DNA of 64,000 nt from Sulfurimonas sp. SAG-AH-194-L11. GTDB lineage: Bacteria; Campylobacterota; Campylobacteria; Campylobacterales; Sulfurimonadaceae. Numbering within the stretch: position 1 is the first letter of the stretch; each line of letters starts with the position of its first letter. The stretch lies in contig NZ_JAEMVB010000001.1 of assembly GCF_029215995.1 (NCBI RefSeq), positions 1 through 64,000 of the forward strand, in the 5' to 3' direction. The notes beneath the pieces were generated by a model, which ran no database searches, was not told where the DNA came from, and saw only the letters and a list, made by a program, of their open reading frames with translations. Shown here piece after piece: positions 15,912 to 24,061 of the stretch. A program made the translations under genes and the position numbers.

Positions 15912-16013
15912 ATGGCAAAAGGTAAAGATGTTCAAAAGTCTGCAAAAAAAGCACCCACTAGAACTTTAAAAGAAAAAAGAGAAGACAAAAAAGCTAAAAA
16001 AGCTGCTAAATAA
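15912..16013 (+). CDS. 33-aa lysine-rich basic protein (missed by the ORF track)
   Basis: MAKGKDVQKSAKKAPTRTLK continues with a Lys/Ala/Glu-rich helix ending KAAK and a TAA. A strong AAAGGAG ribosome site lies 8 nt before the ATG and a hairpin follows the stop, so this is very likely a real gene. About 40 percent of residues are lysine or arginine, which suggests binding to RNA, DNA or ribosomes. No family name is known to me. Confidence 0.7.
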   Translation: MAKGKDVQKSAKKAPTRTLKEKREDKKAKKAAK

Positions 16014-16014
16014 T

Positions 16015-16045
16015 AGTACCGCTGTCTCTTTTTGAGACATGTACT
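16015..16045 (+). terminator. hairpin after the 33-aa basic protein gene
   Basis: AGTAC...GTCTC-TTTTT-GAGAC...GTACT forms two stacked 5-bp stems starting 1 nt after the stop codon. There is no U-run after it, so it may be a weak terminator or a 3' stabilising structure. Confidence 0.45.
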
Positions 16046-16075
16046 TAACTCCTCAACCACCACAAACCTACTTTC

Positions 16076-16103
16076 TTGACATATATCATCTTCTTACTAT
16101 CAT
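16076..16103 (+). promoter_or_regulatory. sigma70-type promoter of the hemerythrin gene
   Basis: A TTGACA box at 16076 and a TATCAT box at 16098, separated by 16 bp, lie about 35 nt before the hemerythrin ATG. A GGAG ribosome site follows. Confidence 0.45.
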
Positions 16104-16138
16104 TATTTTGCTAAACTATACAAAATAAAGGAGAAAAG

Positions 16139-16573
16139 ATGGGATTAATATATGCAGAACAAGTAGAAGAGATGAGTGTTGATGAGATGCAAAAAACTCA
16201 TGAGAATGAGATACAAATTTTAAATGATATAGATAAGCTTGCTACACAGTGTCAGATACAAAAAAAACCGACAGATGAGTTAGAAGCAAAGCTTCACGAA
16301 TATGTAGCACATGTAAAAAAGCATTTTGCAAATGAAGAGCGACTCATGCAAAAGTACAATTTTCCAAAGTATGATATGCATAAAACAGCGCATGATATCT
16401 TTTTATCAGACCTTGAACATAGTAGTAGAGAGTGGAAAAAATATGGAGACTTTAAAAAGATTCTCAATTTTATACGTAAAACTCCTGAATGGATTGTTTT
16501 GCATGTTAACTCAGTAGATGCACCAACAGCAGATTTTCTTGCTCAAAAAATGAAAGAGGAGTCTGAGTCTTAG
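16139..16573 (+). CDS. bacteriohemerythrin
   Basis: Single-domain diiron oxygen-binding protein (144 residues). All seven expected ligands can be placed: His21, His62 and Glu66 (HFANEE), His81 and His85 (HKTAH), His122 and Asp127 (HVNSVD). Such proteins bind O2 reversibly and are common in microaerophilic Campylobacterota, where they may buffer or deliver oxygen or protect iron-sulfur enzymes. A PNPOx-fold gene follows on the same strand. Confidence 0.93.
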   Translation: MGLIYAEQVEEMSVDEMQKTHENEIQILNDIDKLATQCQIQKKPTDELEAKLHEYVAHVKKHFANEERLMQKYNFPKYDMHKTAHDIFLSDLEHSSREWKKYGDFKKILNFIRKTPEWIVLHVNSVDAPTADFLAQKMKEESES

Positions 16574-16633
16574 TAACCTATGGTAAGTTATACTATGTTA
16601 CACTCTCATAAAAATCATAGAAGAAGGCTTATT

Positions 16634-17185
16634 ATGAACGACACTTTGCCAAATTTACCTGGCTCTCAAGGTGAACATAGACTCCAAGAAAAATATAAGA
16701 CACAAGATAATGCTAAAAGATTTTATGATAAAGAGATGTATCCATACATAACTGATACTATGAAAGAGTTTATCAAAAAGCAGACTATGCTTTTTATTGC
16801 TACAGCTGACAAGAATGGAGAGAGTGATAGTTCTTTTAGAAGTGGTCAAGAGGGCTTTGTGACAGTACTGAGTAAAGAGAAGCTTATATACCCTGAGTTT
16901 AATGGAAATGGCGTTATGGCTTCTCTTGGTAATATTTCAGAAAATGGACACATAGGTATGCTTTTTATAGACTTTTTTGATACTTTAACCGGTTTACATA
17001 TAAATGCAAAAGCGACAATTGTTGATACAAGAGACTTAGATAAGCATCTGAGTAAAGAAGAATTTTTGACTCTATCTCAAACTATAAAAAAGCTGCCTCA
17101 ACTGCAAGTGACTTGGGTTTTAGCAGAAGTTGAAGAGGCTTATATACACTGCTCAAAAAATATACCCCAATTACAAAAAATATAG
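16634..17185 (+). CDS. pyridoxamine 5'-phosphate oxidase-fold protein
   Basis: Flavin-reductase-like split-barrel protein, 183 residues from the chosen ATG. The track start at 16580 includes what looks like the gene's own -10 region (TATACTATG), whereas AAGAAGG sits properly before 16634. Family-like stretches are FIATADKNGESDSSFRSGQ and FNGNGVMASLGNISENGHIG. It is a different subfamily from the protein at 11203. Next to hemerythrin, a redox or stress role is plausible but inferred. Confidence 0.75.
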   Translation: MNDTLPNLPGSQGEHRLQEKYKTQDNAKRFYDKEMYPYITDTMKEFIKKQTMLFIATADKNGESDSSFRSGQEGFVTVLSKEKLIYPEFNGNGVMASLGNISENGHIGMLFIDFFDTLTGLHINAKATIVDTRDLDKHLSKEEFLTLSQTIKKLPQLQVTWVLAEVEEAYIHCSKNIPQLQKI

Positions 17186-17268
17186 GAGTTTTTCTTATAT
17201 ATAATTATTAAGCTTCGCTTCTATTAAATATAGATAATATATTCATAAATTAACAGAAAAGGTGATTT

Positions 17269-18126
17269 ATGAATTTTAAAGTTCTATCTATAGTGTTCTC
17301 ATTTTTTCTTCTATCACAACTCTATGCCAATGATACTAAACACCTTTTTGTTGTAAGTGGAGTAGTTGTCAATAGTGGCAATGTCAAGAAGATAGAGAAC
17401 TTCATTCAAATGATAGAAGATAAAAGTGCTTATAAACTTAAAGTATATTATGTACGCTCTTATGAACACTTATCTCAAACACTCATTGATAATCCTGATG
17501 CCTTAGCATGGACATGTGGTGCTCCTTATGTCGAGGACTCTATTAAAGAGGGACAACAACTTATTGCTGTTCCACTCTATAAAGGTCTACCGACATATAG
17601 TAGTTTCATCGTCAGCAGAAAAGATTATCCAGCAAAAAGCTTACTAGATTTCAAATCAAAGATCTTTACCTACTCAGACCCTCGCTCAAATTCAGGTTAT
17701 ATTGTACCAGCAGCTACACTCAAAAAAGATGGCTTCAATATAGATGATTTTTTTAGTGTACAAGTATATGCTGGTATTCATGAGAAAAGTATAGAGGCCA
17801 TATATAGAGGTTTAGCAGATGTTGCAGCCATTGATGAGTACATCTGGATAGAATATACAAAAATGCACCCTCGAATTAGAAAGGACCTACATGTTATCCA
17901 AAAGATTGGCCCCTTTGCCTTTACCCCTATTGTTGCAGGAAAAGATGTAGACAAAAAAACTATAAAAAAAATACAAGAAGCTCTAGTGGGTATGAGTAAA
18001 GCAGAACTACAAACATTTAAAGATGATTTTAACATGGATGGTTTTGTGATTAAAGATAATGTATTTTATCAAAGTATCAAAACTAACATGCTCCTAGTCG
18101 GAATCGACTTAGAAAAGCCAAGGTAA
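17269..18126 (+). CDS. PhnD/phosphate-phosphonate-type periplasmic binding protein
   Basis: Exported solute-binding protein (285 residues, signal peptide to LSQLYAND) of the PhnD-like superfamily. Family features are DALAWTCGAPYVED, the central YSDPRSNSGYIVPAATLKK ligand-loop region and a late hinge VAAIDEYIW. There is no permease or ATPase gene nearby. It ends 3 nt before a sensor kinase gene, so it most likely presents its ligand to the kinase rather than to a transporter. The ligand is unknown; phosphonate, phosphite and other oxyanions are candidates. Confidence 0.8.
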   Translation: MNFKVLSIVFSFFLLSQLYANDTKHLFVVSGVVVNSGNVKKIENFIQMIEDKSAYKLKVYYVRSYEHLSQTLIDNPDALAWTCGAPYVEDSIKEGQQLIAVPLYKGLPTYSSFIVSRKDYPAKSLLDFKSKIFTYSDPRSNSGYIVPAATLKKDGFNIDDFFSVQVYAGIHEKSIEAIYRGLADVAAIDEYIWIEYTKMHPRIRKDLHVIQKIGPFAFTPIVAGKDVDKKTIKKIQEALVGMSKAELQTFKDDFNMDGFVIKDNVFYQSIKTNMLLVGIDLEKPR

Positions 18127-18129
18127 GTT

Positions 18130-19761
18130 ATGCAGTGGATACAGAGATCTTTTAAACACCAAATCGTACTTATACTTTTTATCTGTATGTCTCTGTTTGG
18201 TTTTGGCTTAATCATAAAGAACTATATTGATGACAAAAAACAATTAAACAATATATTAGAGTCTCAAGTCATGCAACTTAACAACAGGTTCGCACTCTCT
18301 ATCGCACCTAAAATCTTTTATAATGAGTTGTATGAAATCTCCGATGCTATTTTTAACCTTTATGAGTATAACCATAAAAGTGCTAAAGACTCGGGTGGAC
18401 TTTTTCTTATAAAAAATATTGCTGTCGTAAGTTTAGACAAAAAAATCATAGGGCATTCTCATCCTAGAGAATACTTTATAAATACCACTTATACAGAAGA
18501 GTTCATTAATGATATACAAACTAACAGAGAGAGCTATAGCATAGAGTGGAATGATACTCATACCAACCTCTATATAAAAACACCTATTTATGCCTCTGGA
18601 AATATTGCTGCTTATCTCTATATGAATATTGACCCTCTTTTTCTCAAGACTAAAGAAAAAGAGATTTTTAATCACCTCTTTATCTTTACAAGCCTTTTTA
18701 TCTTACTTTTAATCCTTGTCAGTCTCTTACTCTCACGACTTATAGATAAGCCTATGAAAGAACTTCTCGAAGGCCTACAAGACTTAGGCTCAGGAAAACT
18801 CACATTTGAGTATGCTATGAAAAGACATGATGAGTTTTTTACATTAGCACAAGCTCTACATAATGCAGATAAAAGAATTGTAGAACAAAAAGAGGAATTA
18901 TTAAAGATTCAACTGAGTCTAGAAGATATGGTGGAGGAGAGAACTGCGGAGTTAAATACAACACTTGATGATTTACAAAAATTTCAAAAACAACTTGTTG
19001 AGACTGAAAAAATGTCAGCCTTAGGCTCACTAGTTGCGGGGGTAGCTCATGAGATTAACACACCTATAGGAGTAAGTCTTACAGGTATTACTTTTATAGA
19101 GAGTGAAACAAAAAATGTAAGAAAATCACTAGAAAACCAAACACTCGGTAAAAATGCACTGAGTGAATACTTCGACACCGTAGTTACTATGTCTGAGTCT
19201 ATGCATCTGAGCCTTTTGAGTGCTGCAAAACTTGTGCGTTCTTTTAAACAAGTGGCAATTGATCAACATACAGAAGATAAACGCCACTTTAATCTTAAAA
19301 GTTATTTTGATGAAGTTCTGACAAGCTTACACAATAAACTAAAATATGAAGATGTCCAAATTGTAAATGAAGTAGACACAAGTATTGAACTTTTCTCCTA
19401 TGCAGGAATTTTTTCACAAATCTTTACAAACTTTATCATGAACTCTCTAGTGCATGCATTTGATGATACAACTACAAACAATAAAATAGTTCTCAAAGCT
19501 TGGATAGAAGATGGTAGTTTGTATCTTATTTATGAAGATAATGGTAAAGGTATCGATGAGGATAATCTCAAAAAGATATTTGATCCTTTCTTTACAACAA
19601 AACTTGGAAAAGGTGGTTCAGGTTTAGGACTCAATATAATTTACAATCTTATAGTTCATAAACTAAAAGGTGATGTCTACTGTACCAACAAAGATAAAGG
19701 AATATCCATGACTATAAGTATTCCAATACAGGAGTTAGAAGATGAGCAGTATACTATGTGA
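18130..19761 (+). CDS. transmembrane sensor histidine kinase partnered with a binding protein
   Basis: 543-residue kinase: membrane helix about 12-29, periplasmic sensor to about 180, second helix about 182-205, HAMP, a coiled coil, the phosphoacceptor His307 in GVAHEINTPIG, and an ATPase with NSLVHAF, DNGKGI, FFTTK and GSGLGLN boxes. It starts 3 nt after the binding-protein gene. No response regulator is adjacent on either side, so its output partner must be elsewhere. The kinase core resembles the four-box type often used in chemosensory-like or metabolite sensing. Confidence 0.87.
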   Translation: MQWIQRSFKHQIVLILFICMSLFGFGLIIKNYIDDKKQLNNILESQVMQLNNRFALSIAPKIFYNELYEISDAIFNLYEYNHKSAKDSGGLFLIKNIAVVSLDKKIIGHSHPREYFINTTYTEEFINDIQTNRESYSIEWNDTHTNLYIKTPIYASGNIAAYLYMNIDPLFLKTKEKEIFNHLFIFTSLFILLLILVSLLLSRLIDKPMKELLEGLQDLGSGKLTFEYAMKRHDEFFTLAQALHNADKRIVEQKEELLKIQLSLEDMVEERTAELNTTLDDLQKFQKQLVETEKMSALGSLVAGVAHEINTPIGVSLTGITFIESETKNVRKSLENQTLGKNALSEYFDTVVTMSESMHLSLLSAAKLVRSFKQVAIDQHTEDKRHFNLKSYFDEVLTSLHNKLKYEDVQIVNEVDTSIELFSYAGIFSQIFTNFIMNSLVHAFDDTTTNNKIVLKAWIEDGSLYLIYEDNGKGIDEDNLKKIFDPFFTTKLGKGGSGLGLNIIYNLIVHKLKGDVYCTNKDKGISMTISIPIQELEDEQYTM

Positions 19762-19773
19762 TATAATGAAGAC

Positions 19774-21102
19774 ATGAAATTATCACATTTACGCCAAATA
19801 ACTCAATATCTTCAAGATTTTAAAAAAATCTCTGCTGTTCACCGAGTAAGCGATACCATAATCAAAATAGTGTTTGATAAGAGAGATGCTATCTACTTTA
19901 ACATGTCGCGTTCAAACTCCAGCATGTTTAAGTGCGAAGAGTATCCCCGCTCAAAAATCTATAATGCACCCTTTGATGTACTTCTAGCAAAACACTTTAA
20001 TCGTTCTAATATCCTAAGTATCGAACTTTTAGGTGATGATAAAATCATTCGTATGGAGACCTCTATCGCCTCTGCTTATAAAGAGGAACTAACATATTTA
20101 CAGATAGAATTTACAGGAAAGTATACAAATGTAATTATCCTAGATCAGCAAAATATTGTCATAGAAGCATTGCGCCATGTTGATTTATACTCTTCATTTC
20201 GTGAGGTACGAGTAGGACAAAAACTACTAGATGTACCAAAGGCTCCCTTTAATGCAAAAGAGTATCCTCTCCAGAGTGTAGAAAAGTTTTTATACTCCGT
20301 ATACGAAAATGAGCAAAATGCAAAACTTGACTCTCTAAAGAAACAAAGAGTAGCACAACTACGTAAAAAGCTCAAAAAGCTTCAAAAACTCTATGAGAGA
20401 CTCGATTCACAAGAGAGTTTAGAAAAAATAGCCAAGAAGTACGAGCATTATGGAAATCTAATACTCTCTAATCCCAGTAGCTTTAAACCCTACTCAAAAA
20501 AACTACTTCTTGATGATTATGATGGAGAAAAAATAGAGATAAACATAGATAAAGAGTGTCCTACTGCCTTTGTTGTGAGTAATATGTTCTTTAGTAGAAG
20601 TAAAAAGGCCAAACAAAAAGCTAAACATTTACATATAGAGGAGGAGTCTCTCTCCTCAAAGATAGAGCATCTAAAACTTTTTATACATACAGTTGAGACG
20701 GCTAAGGATGTAGCAAAGATAGAGTTACTTTTTCCTAAAAAAGTGCAAAGTAAAAAAATAAAACAAAACGACAGTATAGAAATATTTTGGATAGAAGGCT
20801 ATAAAGTCCAACTTGGGAAAAATGAAAAAGGTAATGTTGCCCTACTTAAAAGTGCAAGAGCAAAAGATATTTGGTTGCACCTAAAAGATCAGCCATCTTG
20901 CCATGTAATCATTACAACAGATAAGCAAAGTCTTCCCCAAAACATCATTAAATCAGCTGCTAGACTCTGTGTTGATTTTACTACGACTTCACAAGATAAG
21001 TATTTGGTCGATTATACTCCTCGTAGAGAAGTTACCATTCAACACGGTGCGAATGTACTTTACAATAAATATAAAACGATAGAGATCGATACAAGGAGTT
21101 AA
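19774..21102 (+). CDS. NFACT/RqcH-family protein
   Basis: 442-residue NFACT protein. In other bacteria RqcH binds stalled 50S-peptidyl-tRNA complexes and adds alanine tails for degradation. The order is NFACT-N (residues 1-170), a long coiled coil (RVAQLRKKLKKLQKLYERLD, about 190-310) and NFACT-R with the signature AKDIWLHLKDQPSCHVIITT. It is shorter than Firmicute RqcH, as is common in Campylobacterota. Whether Ala-tailing occurs here is not known from sequence. A small acidic protein gene follows after 2 nt. Confidence 0.85.
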   Translation: MKLSHLRQITQYLQDFKKISAVHRVSDTIIKIVFDKRDAIYFNMSRSNSSMFKCEEYPRSKIYNAPFDVLLAKHFNRSNILSIELLGDDKIIRMETSIASAYKEELTYLQIEFTGKYTNVIILDQQNIVIEALRHVDLYSSFREVRVGQKLLDVPKAPFNAKEYPLQSVEKFLYSVYENEQNAKLDSLKKQRVAQLRKKLKKLQKLYERLDSQESLEKIAKKYEHYGNLILSNPSSFKPYSKKLLLDDYDGEKIEINIDKECPTAFVVSNMFFSRSKKAKQKAKHLHIEEESLSSKIEHLKLFIHTVETAKDVAKIELLFPKKVQSKKIKQNDSIEIFWIEGYKVQLGKNEKGNVALLKSARAKDIWLHLKDQPSCHVIITTDKQSLPQNIIKSAARLCVDFTTTSQDKYLVDYTPRREVTIQHGANVLYNKYKTIEIDTRS

Positions 21103-21104
21103 TC

Positions 21105-21413
21105 ATGGCATCCATTGGACCTGTAGCAAATGCAATTTTTACAAACCAAATGACTCCAGCAGCAGCTACTGCACAAAATGCAAATCAAAACCGTGTAGAC
21201 TTTCAAAATATGGTCGCACAAGCACAAGTACAAGAAAAAGATGAAAAAGTTTTAAAAGTACGACCTGCTGAAGAGAATAGAGAAGTGGATGAGGATAAAG
21301 AGCATACACGCGATGAAGCGGATAGAGAGAACCAAAGAAGTCCTAAGCATGAAGATGATGAAGATGAAGCAAAAGAATCCTCACCTATCCATAAACTAGA
21401 TATTAAGGTCTAA
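21105..21413 (+). CDS. hypothetical acidic protein, 102 aa
   Basis: Unrecognised. The N-terminal half is Ala/Asn/Gln-rich (PAAATAQNANQNRVDF) and the second half is very charged and probably disordered (DEDKEHTRDEADRENQ). It lies 2 nt after the RqcH-like gene with a GGAG ribosome site inside the preceding stop region, so it is co-translated. No membrane or signal segment is seen. Confidence 0.6.
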   Translation: MASIGPVANAIFTNQMTPAAATAQNANQNRVDFQNMVAQAQVQEKDEKVLKVRPAEENREVDEDKEHTRDEADRENQRSPKHEDDEDEAKESSPIHKLDIKV

Positions 21414-21554
21414 CTCTTCCCTACTATAATATTTGATATCATTAACCTCACCACCCAATGTATTCATAAGTGAAGCAAGCATTGTATATGAAGCTGAAAA
21501 AGAGTCGTTCTTCTTTTTAAGAATAGGTTTAAGTTCTTCATTGGAAGTCCTCAT
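21396..21554 (-). CDS. possible 52-aa minus-strand protein (below the ORF-track cutoff)
   Basis: An ORF reading MRTSNEELKPILKKKNDSFS and ending with a TAG that overlaps the 3' end of the acidic protein gene by 18 nt. The composition is protein-like (SYTMLASLMNTLGGEVNDIK), but I see no convincing ribosome site. It could be a real small gene or the tail of a decayed one. Confidence 0.35.
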   Translation of the reverse strand: MRTSNEELKPILKKKNDSFSASYTMLASLMNTLGGEVNDIKYYSREELDLNI

Positions 21555-21604
21555 ATTTTTTTTGCATATACTTTATATACTTAATTAACTCTAGATGTTC
21601 ATGA

Positions 21605-21895
21605 CTTTACTTATGTCCATCAGCTTTTTTTGTATCTGTTTCAGAAGCTAGAGTTGATACTTTAGTGGGTGTAATAGGTGGTATCATTGGTGGTGAAATT
21701 TTTACACTTTTGTATCCGAGCTTAAAAGAGCTAATGGGAGCAAATAAAGGTATGCCACAAGTTTTTGATTTTTTTACTGAACATAGTTTGCTCGTTGTCC
21801 TTATCTTTAGTACAATATTGTTACTTACTGCTTATTTTTTACCAAACTTAGAGTTTAAGGATGAAGCAGATTATAAAGGCAGGAAAAACTTATGA
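21605..21895 (+). pseudogene. C-terminal fragment of a YeeE/YedE-like sulfur transporter
   Basis: The frame is open from just after a TGA (21602-21604) to a TAA at 21895. The track gives a GTG start at 21665, but the preceding codons read LYLCPSAFFVSVSEARVDTL and continue naturally into GVIGGIIGGEIFTLLYP. This CP..A...A..D.LVGVIGG pattern resembles the second half of YeeE/YedE thiosulfate/sulfur transporters. The N-terminal half is missing and no start or ribosome site precedes it, so I read it as a decayed gene. It still overlaps the DsrE-like gene by 4 nt, a relic of an operon. A small intact membrane protein is the alternative. Confidence 0.45.
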
Positions 21896-22341
21896 AAAAG
21901 TTGCTTATATTGTTTATGTTACTATTTGCTATTTCCATAGAAGCACAAGAGTACAAGGTTGTTTTTGATTGTAGTTCTGGTGATGCTGCATACATTAAAA
22001 CCCGTATGTGGCTTATTGGAAAAACAATAGATATGTTTGAAAAAGATGGTGACAGTGTTGATGTAGCACTCACTCTACATGGTTCATGTGTAGCTATAAC
22101 ATCAATGAATTATGAGCTTATAGTTCCTGATGAAGATATGGACAATATAAAAAAAGCACAGGAGTATCTAGTATCACTCTCTAAAAGAAAAAATATTGCA
22201 ATGACTGTTTGCGCAATGTCTTTAGCAAAAAATGCAATTATTAAAGATGATGTTCTTCCATTTATGCATATTTCACCAAACAGTTATTTAGATACAATAA
22301 AGTATCAAAATGATGGATATGCTCTTATGAGTTTTAAATAA
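21892..22341 (+). CDS. exported DsrE-like protein
   Basis: 149-residue protein with a signal peptide (ending near SIEA) and a DsrE/DsrF-like fold, seen in YKVVFDCSSGDAAYIKTRM and VALTLHGSCVAIT. Cytoplasmic DsrE relatives carry persulfides in sulfur relay. Here the protein is exported, like the periplasmic DsrE-like proteins of sulfur oxidisers. Cysteines at CSSG, GSC and VCAMS are candidates for persulfide chemistry. It overlaps the YeeE-like fragment and precedes a thioredoxin-like gene. Confidence 0.7.
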   Translation: MKKLLILFMLLFAISIEAQEYKVVFDCSSGDAAYIKTRMWLIGKTIDMFEKDGDSVDVALTLHGSCVAITSMNYELIVPDEDMDNIKKAQEYLVSLSKRKNIAMTVCAMSLAKNAIIKDDVLPFMHISPNSYLDTIKYQNDGYALMSFK

Positions 22342-22361
22342 AAAAATAAAACACTGGAAAC

Positions 22362-22793
22362 ATGATGAAAAAAATAATAATACTACTCCTTTTAAGCCTT
22401 ACTCTTTTTGGTGCAAATGTTGATAATTTTGCAAAAGAGATGGGTTTTGAGCGTGATTACAAAACAGCACTAACTAAAGCCAAACAAGAAAACAAACTTC
22501 TAATGATGGTACTCGGAGCGGACTATTGTCCTTGGTGTCGTAAGTTTGAGAGAAAAACATTGAACTCTTCACTTCTAAAGTCAAGACTACAAACCCAAGT
22601 AGTAACACTCATTGTCGATAAAAAGTTTGACATAGAGAGTTTTCCTGAAAAATTTCGTACACAGTTTACTCCAAAAGTCTTTTTTATCAACCCTAAAGAT
22701 GAATCAGTCATCTTAGATACTACGGGATATATTAAGAAGAAGCACTTTGCTGAGAGACTAGATACTGCCATCGAACTTTATGGAGATAAATAA
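22362..22793 (+). CDS. periplasmic thioredoxin-like protein (CPWC)
   Basis: 143-residue exported thioredoxin-fold protein. A signal peptide ending at LFGA is followed by LLMMVLGADYCPWCRKFERKT, with the redox pair CPWC, and the cis-proline region TPKVFFINP. This resembles SoxW-like or thioredoxin_7-like proteins that reduce periplasmic sulfur carriers or cytochrome thiols. It overlaps the next gene by 1 nt. Of two ATG codons at 22362 and 22365, the second may be used. Confidence 0.8.
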   Translation: MMKKIIILLLLSLTLFGANVDNFAKEMGFERDYKTALTKAKQENKLLMMVLGADYCPWCRKFERKTLNSSLLKSRLQTQVVTLIVDKKFDIESFPEKFRTQFTPKVFFINPKDESVILDTTGYIKKKHFAERLDTAIELYGDK

Positions 22794-23239
22794 TGAAAAA
22801 AATATTTTTACTTCTTTTTATAGCTGTTATCACTCTTAATGCTGCTGGATTTTGGACTCTAACGGGTCTACAAAAAGCAAATGTATATGTCAAAAATGAT
22901 GTTTCGCTTTTAAAGCCAAGTACCATTAAGACAATCAAAGAAAAAATGTATACTGCCTTAGAAAACTTAGGAGTACAGACAAAAGCTCAAGATAGCCCTA
23001 CTCTCATGCTTGCTATGGAAGATTTGGATGATGATGGAACACATTATGTGCATATAAACCTAGCACTCGGTGAAGAGGTTCAGACATATAGAGCTGATAA
23101 AAGCTCGACTTTTGCACTTACATATTCAGACTATGACTTTATTGATGTAGATTTAGATGAACTTGACAGTGGTGTTTTAGAGAGTGTAGACTTTTTACTC
23201 TCTCAGTTTTCAGAACACTTTAACGACGACAAAGAGTAG
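22793..23239 (+). CDS. hypothetical exported protein, 148 aa
   Basis: Unrecognised. A signal peptide (LLLFIAVITLNAAG) precedes a compact mixed alpha/beta domain with an acidic C-terminal half (DYDFIDVDLDELDSG). The stretch MYTALENLGVQTKAQDSPTL hints at a ligand- or protein-binding periplasmic domain. It is translationally coupled to the thioredoxin-like gene, so it may be that protein's partner. It contains no cysteine. Confidence 0.6.
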   Translation: MKKIFLLLFIAVITLNAAGFWTLTGLQKANVYVKNDVSLLKPSTIKTIKEKMYTALENLGVQTKAQDSPTLMLAMEDLDDDGTHYVHINLALGEEVQTYRADKSSTFALTYSDYDFIDVDLDELDSGVLESVDFLLSQFSEHFNDDKE

Positions 23240-23305
23240 TTGAGAGGTTTCAATTATATTCGCAAAAGGGTATAATATGCTTATAAATAATATCTAGGAA
23301 TTTTT

Positions 23306-24061
23306 ATGAGTATGTTTGAAGATCACAAAGAGAGAATAGTAACAGGTTTTGCACTTTTAGCAGCTGTTTTTATCATAGGCTTAATCGATAACTTTTTTAT
23401 TATGTGGTTAGTCTTTGGTGGTGTTTATATACTCGCGTTTAAAGAAGCAGTGAGACTATTTGAAGTACAAAATGATGGACTACTCCCTTTTGCAGTCGGA
23501 CTTTGGTTAGTTGCAGGGATATATCCTTATGGTGATGACCTTTTTGTTTTAGCGGGTGTTGCTTATGCTAGTGCCGTTGCGTTTAACAAAGAGATACAGT
23601 GGAAGGACTTTTTCCCTTTCATCTATCCAACTGCTGGTATACTTTTTATGTTTACAATGTATCAAGAGTATGGCGTTCTCTCACTCCTGTGGCTACTCGC
23701 AGTGGTCGCATTAACCGATGTCGGTGCATATGCTGTTGGTAAAAGTATAGGCAAAACTCCCTTTTGTGAGACAAGTCCAAACAAAACGATGGAGGGTGTA
23801 GTCGGCGGTATAGCTGTTGCGACTATTGGTGGTGCCTTTGTTGGTCTTACTATTGTTGACTTTAGTGTTGGTTTTTTTGTAAGTTTTGCAGTAGCTGTTA
23901 ACTCTATTTTCGGAGATTTATTTGAGTCTTCACTCAAACGTGCAGCTGGTGTCAAAGATAGTGGAGATCTCCTTCCTGGTCACGGAGGAGTCCTTGACCG
24001 CATAGATGGATACCTCTTTGGTGGTATTGTTATGCTTGTTCTTTTACGCGGTTTAGTCTAG
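23306..24061 (+). CDS. cdsA: phosphatidate cytidylyltransferase
   Basis: Integral membrane enzyme making CDP-diacylglycerol from phosphatidate and CTP, the branch point of phospholipid synthesis. The C-terminal signature SSLKRAAGVKDSGDLLPGHG, continuing GGVLDRIDGYLF, is diagnostic. Seven or eight hydrophobic helices are present in 251 residues. Its stop is followed without spacing by the TTG start of dxr, an order also seen in Helicobacter. Confidence 0.93.
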   Translation: MSMFEDHKERIVTGFALLAAVFIIGLIDNFFIMWLVFGGVYILAFKEAVRLFEVQNDGLLPFAVGLWLVAGIYPYGDDLFVLAGVAYASAVAFNKEIQWKDFFPFIYPTAGILFMFTMYQEYGVLSLLWLLAVVALTDVGAYAVGKSIGKTPFCETSPNKTMEGVVGGIAVATIGGAFVGLTIVDFSVGFFVSFAVAVNSIFGDLFESSLKRAAGVKDSGDLLPGHGGVLDRIDGYLFGGIVMLVLLRGLV

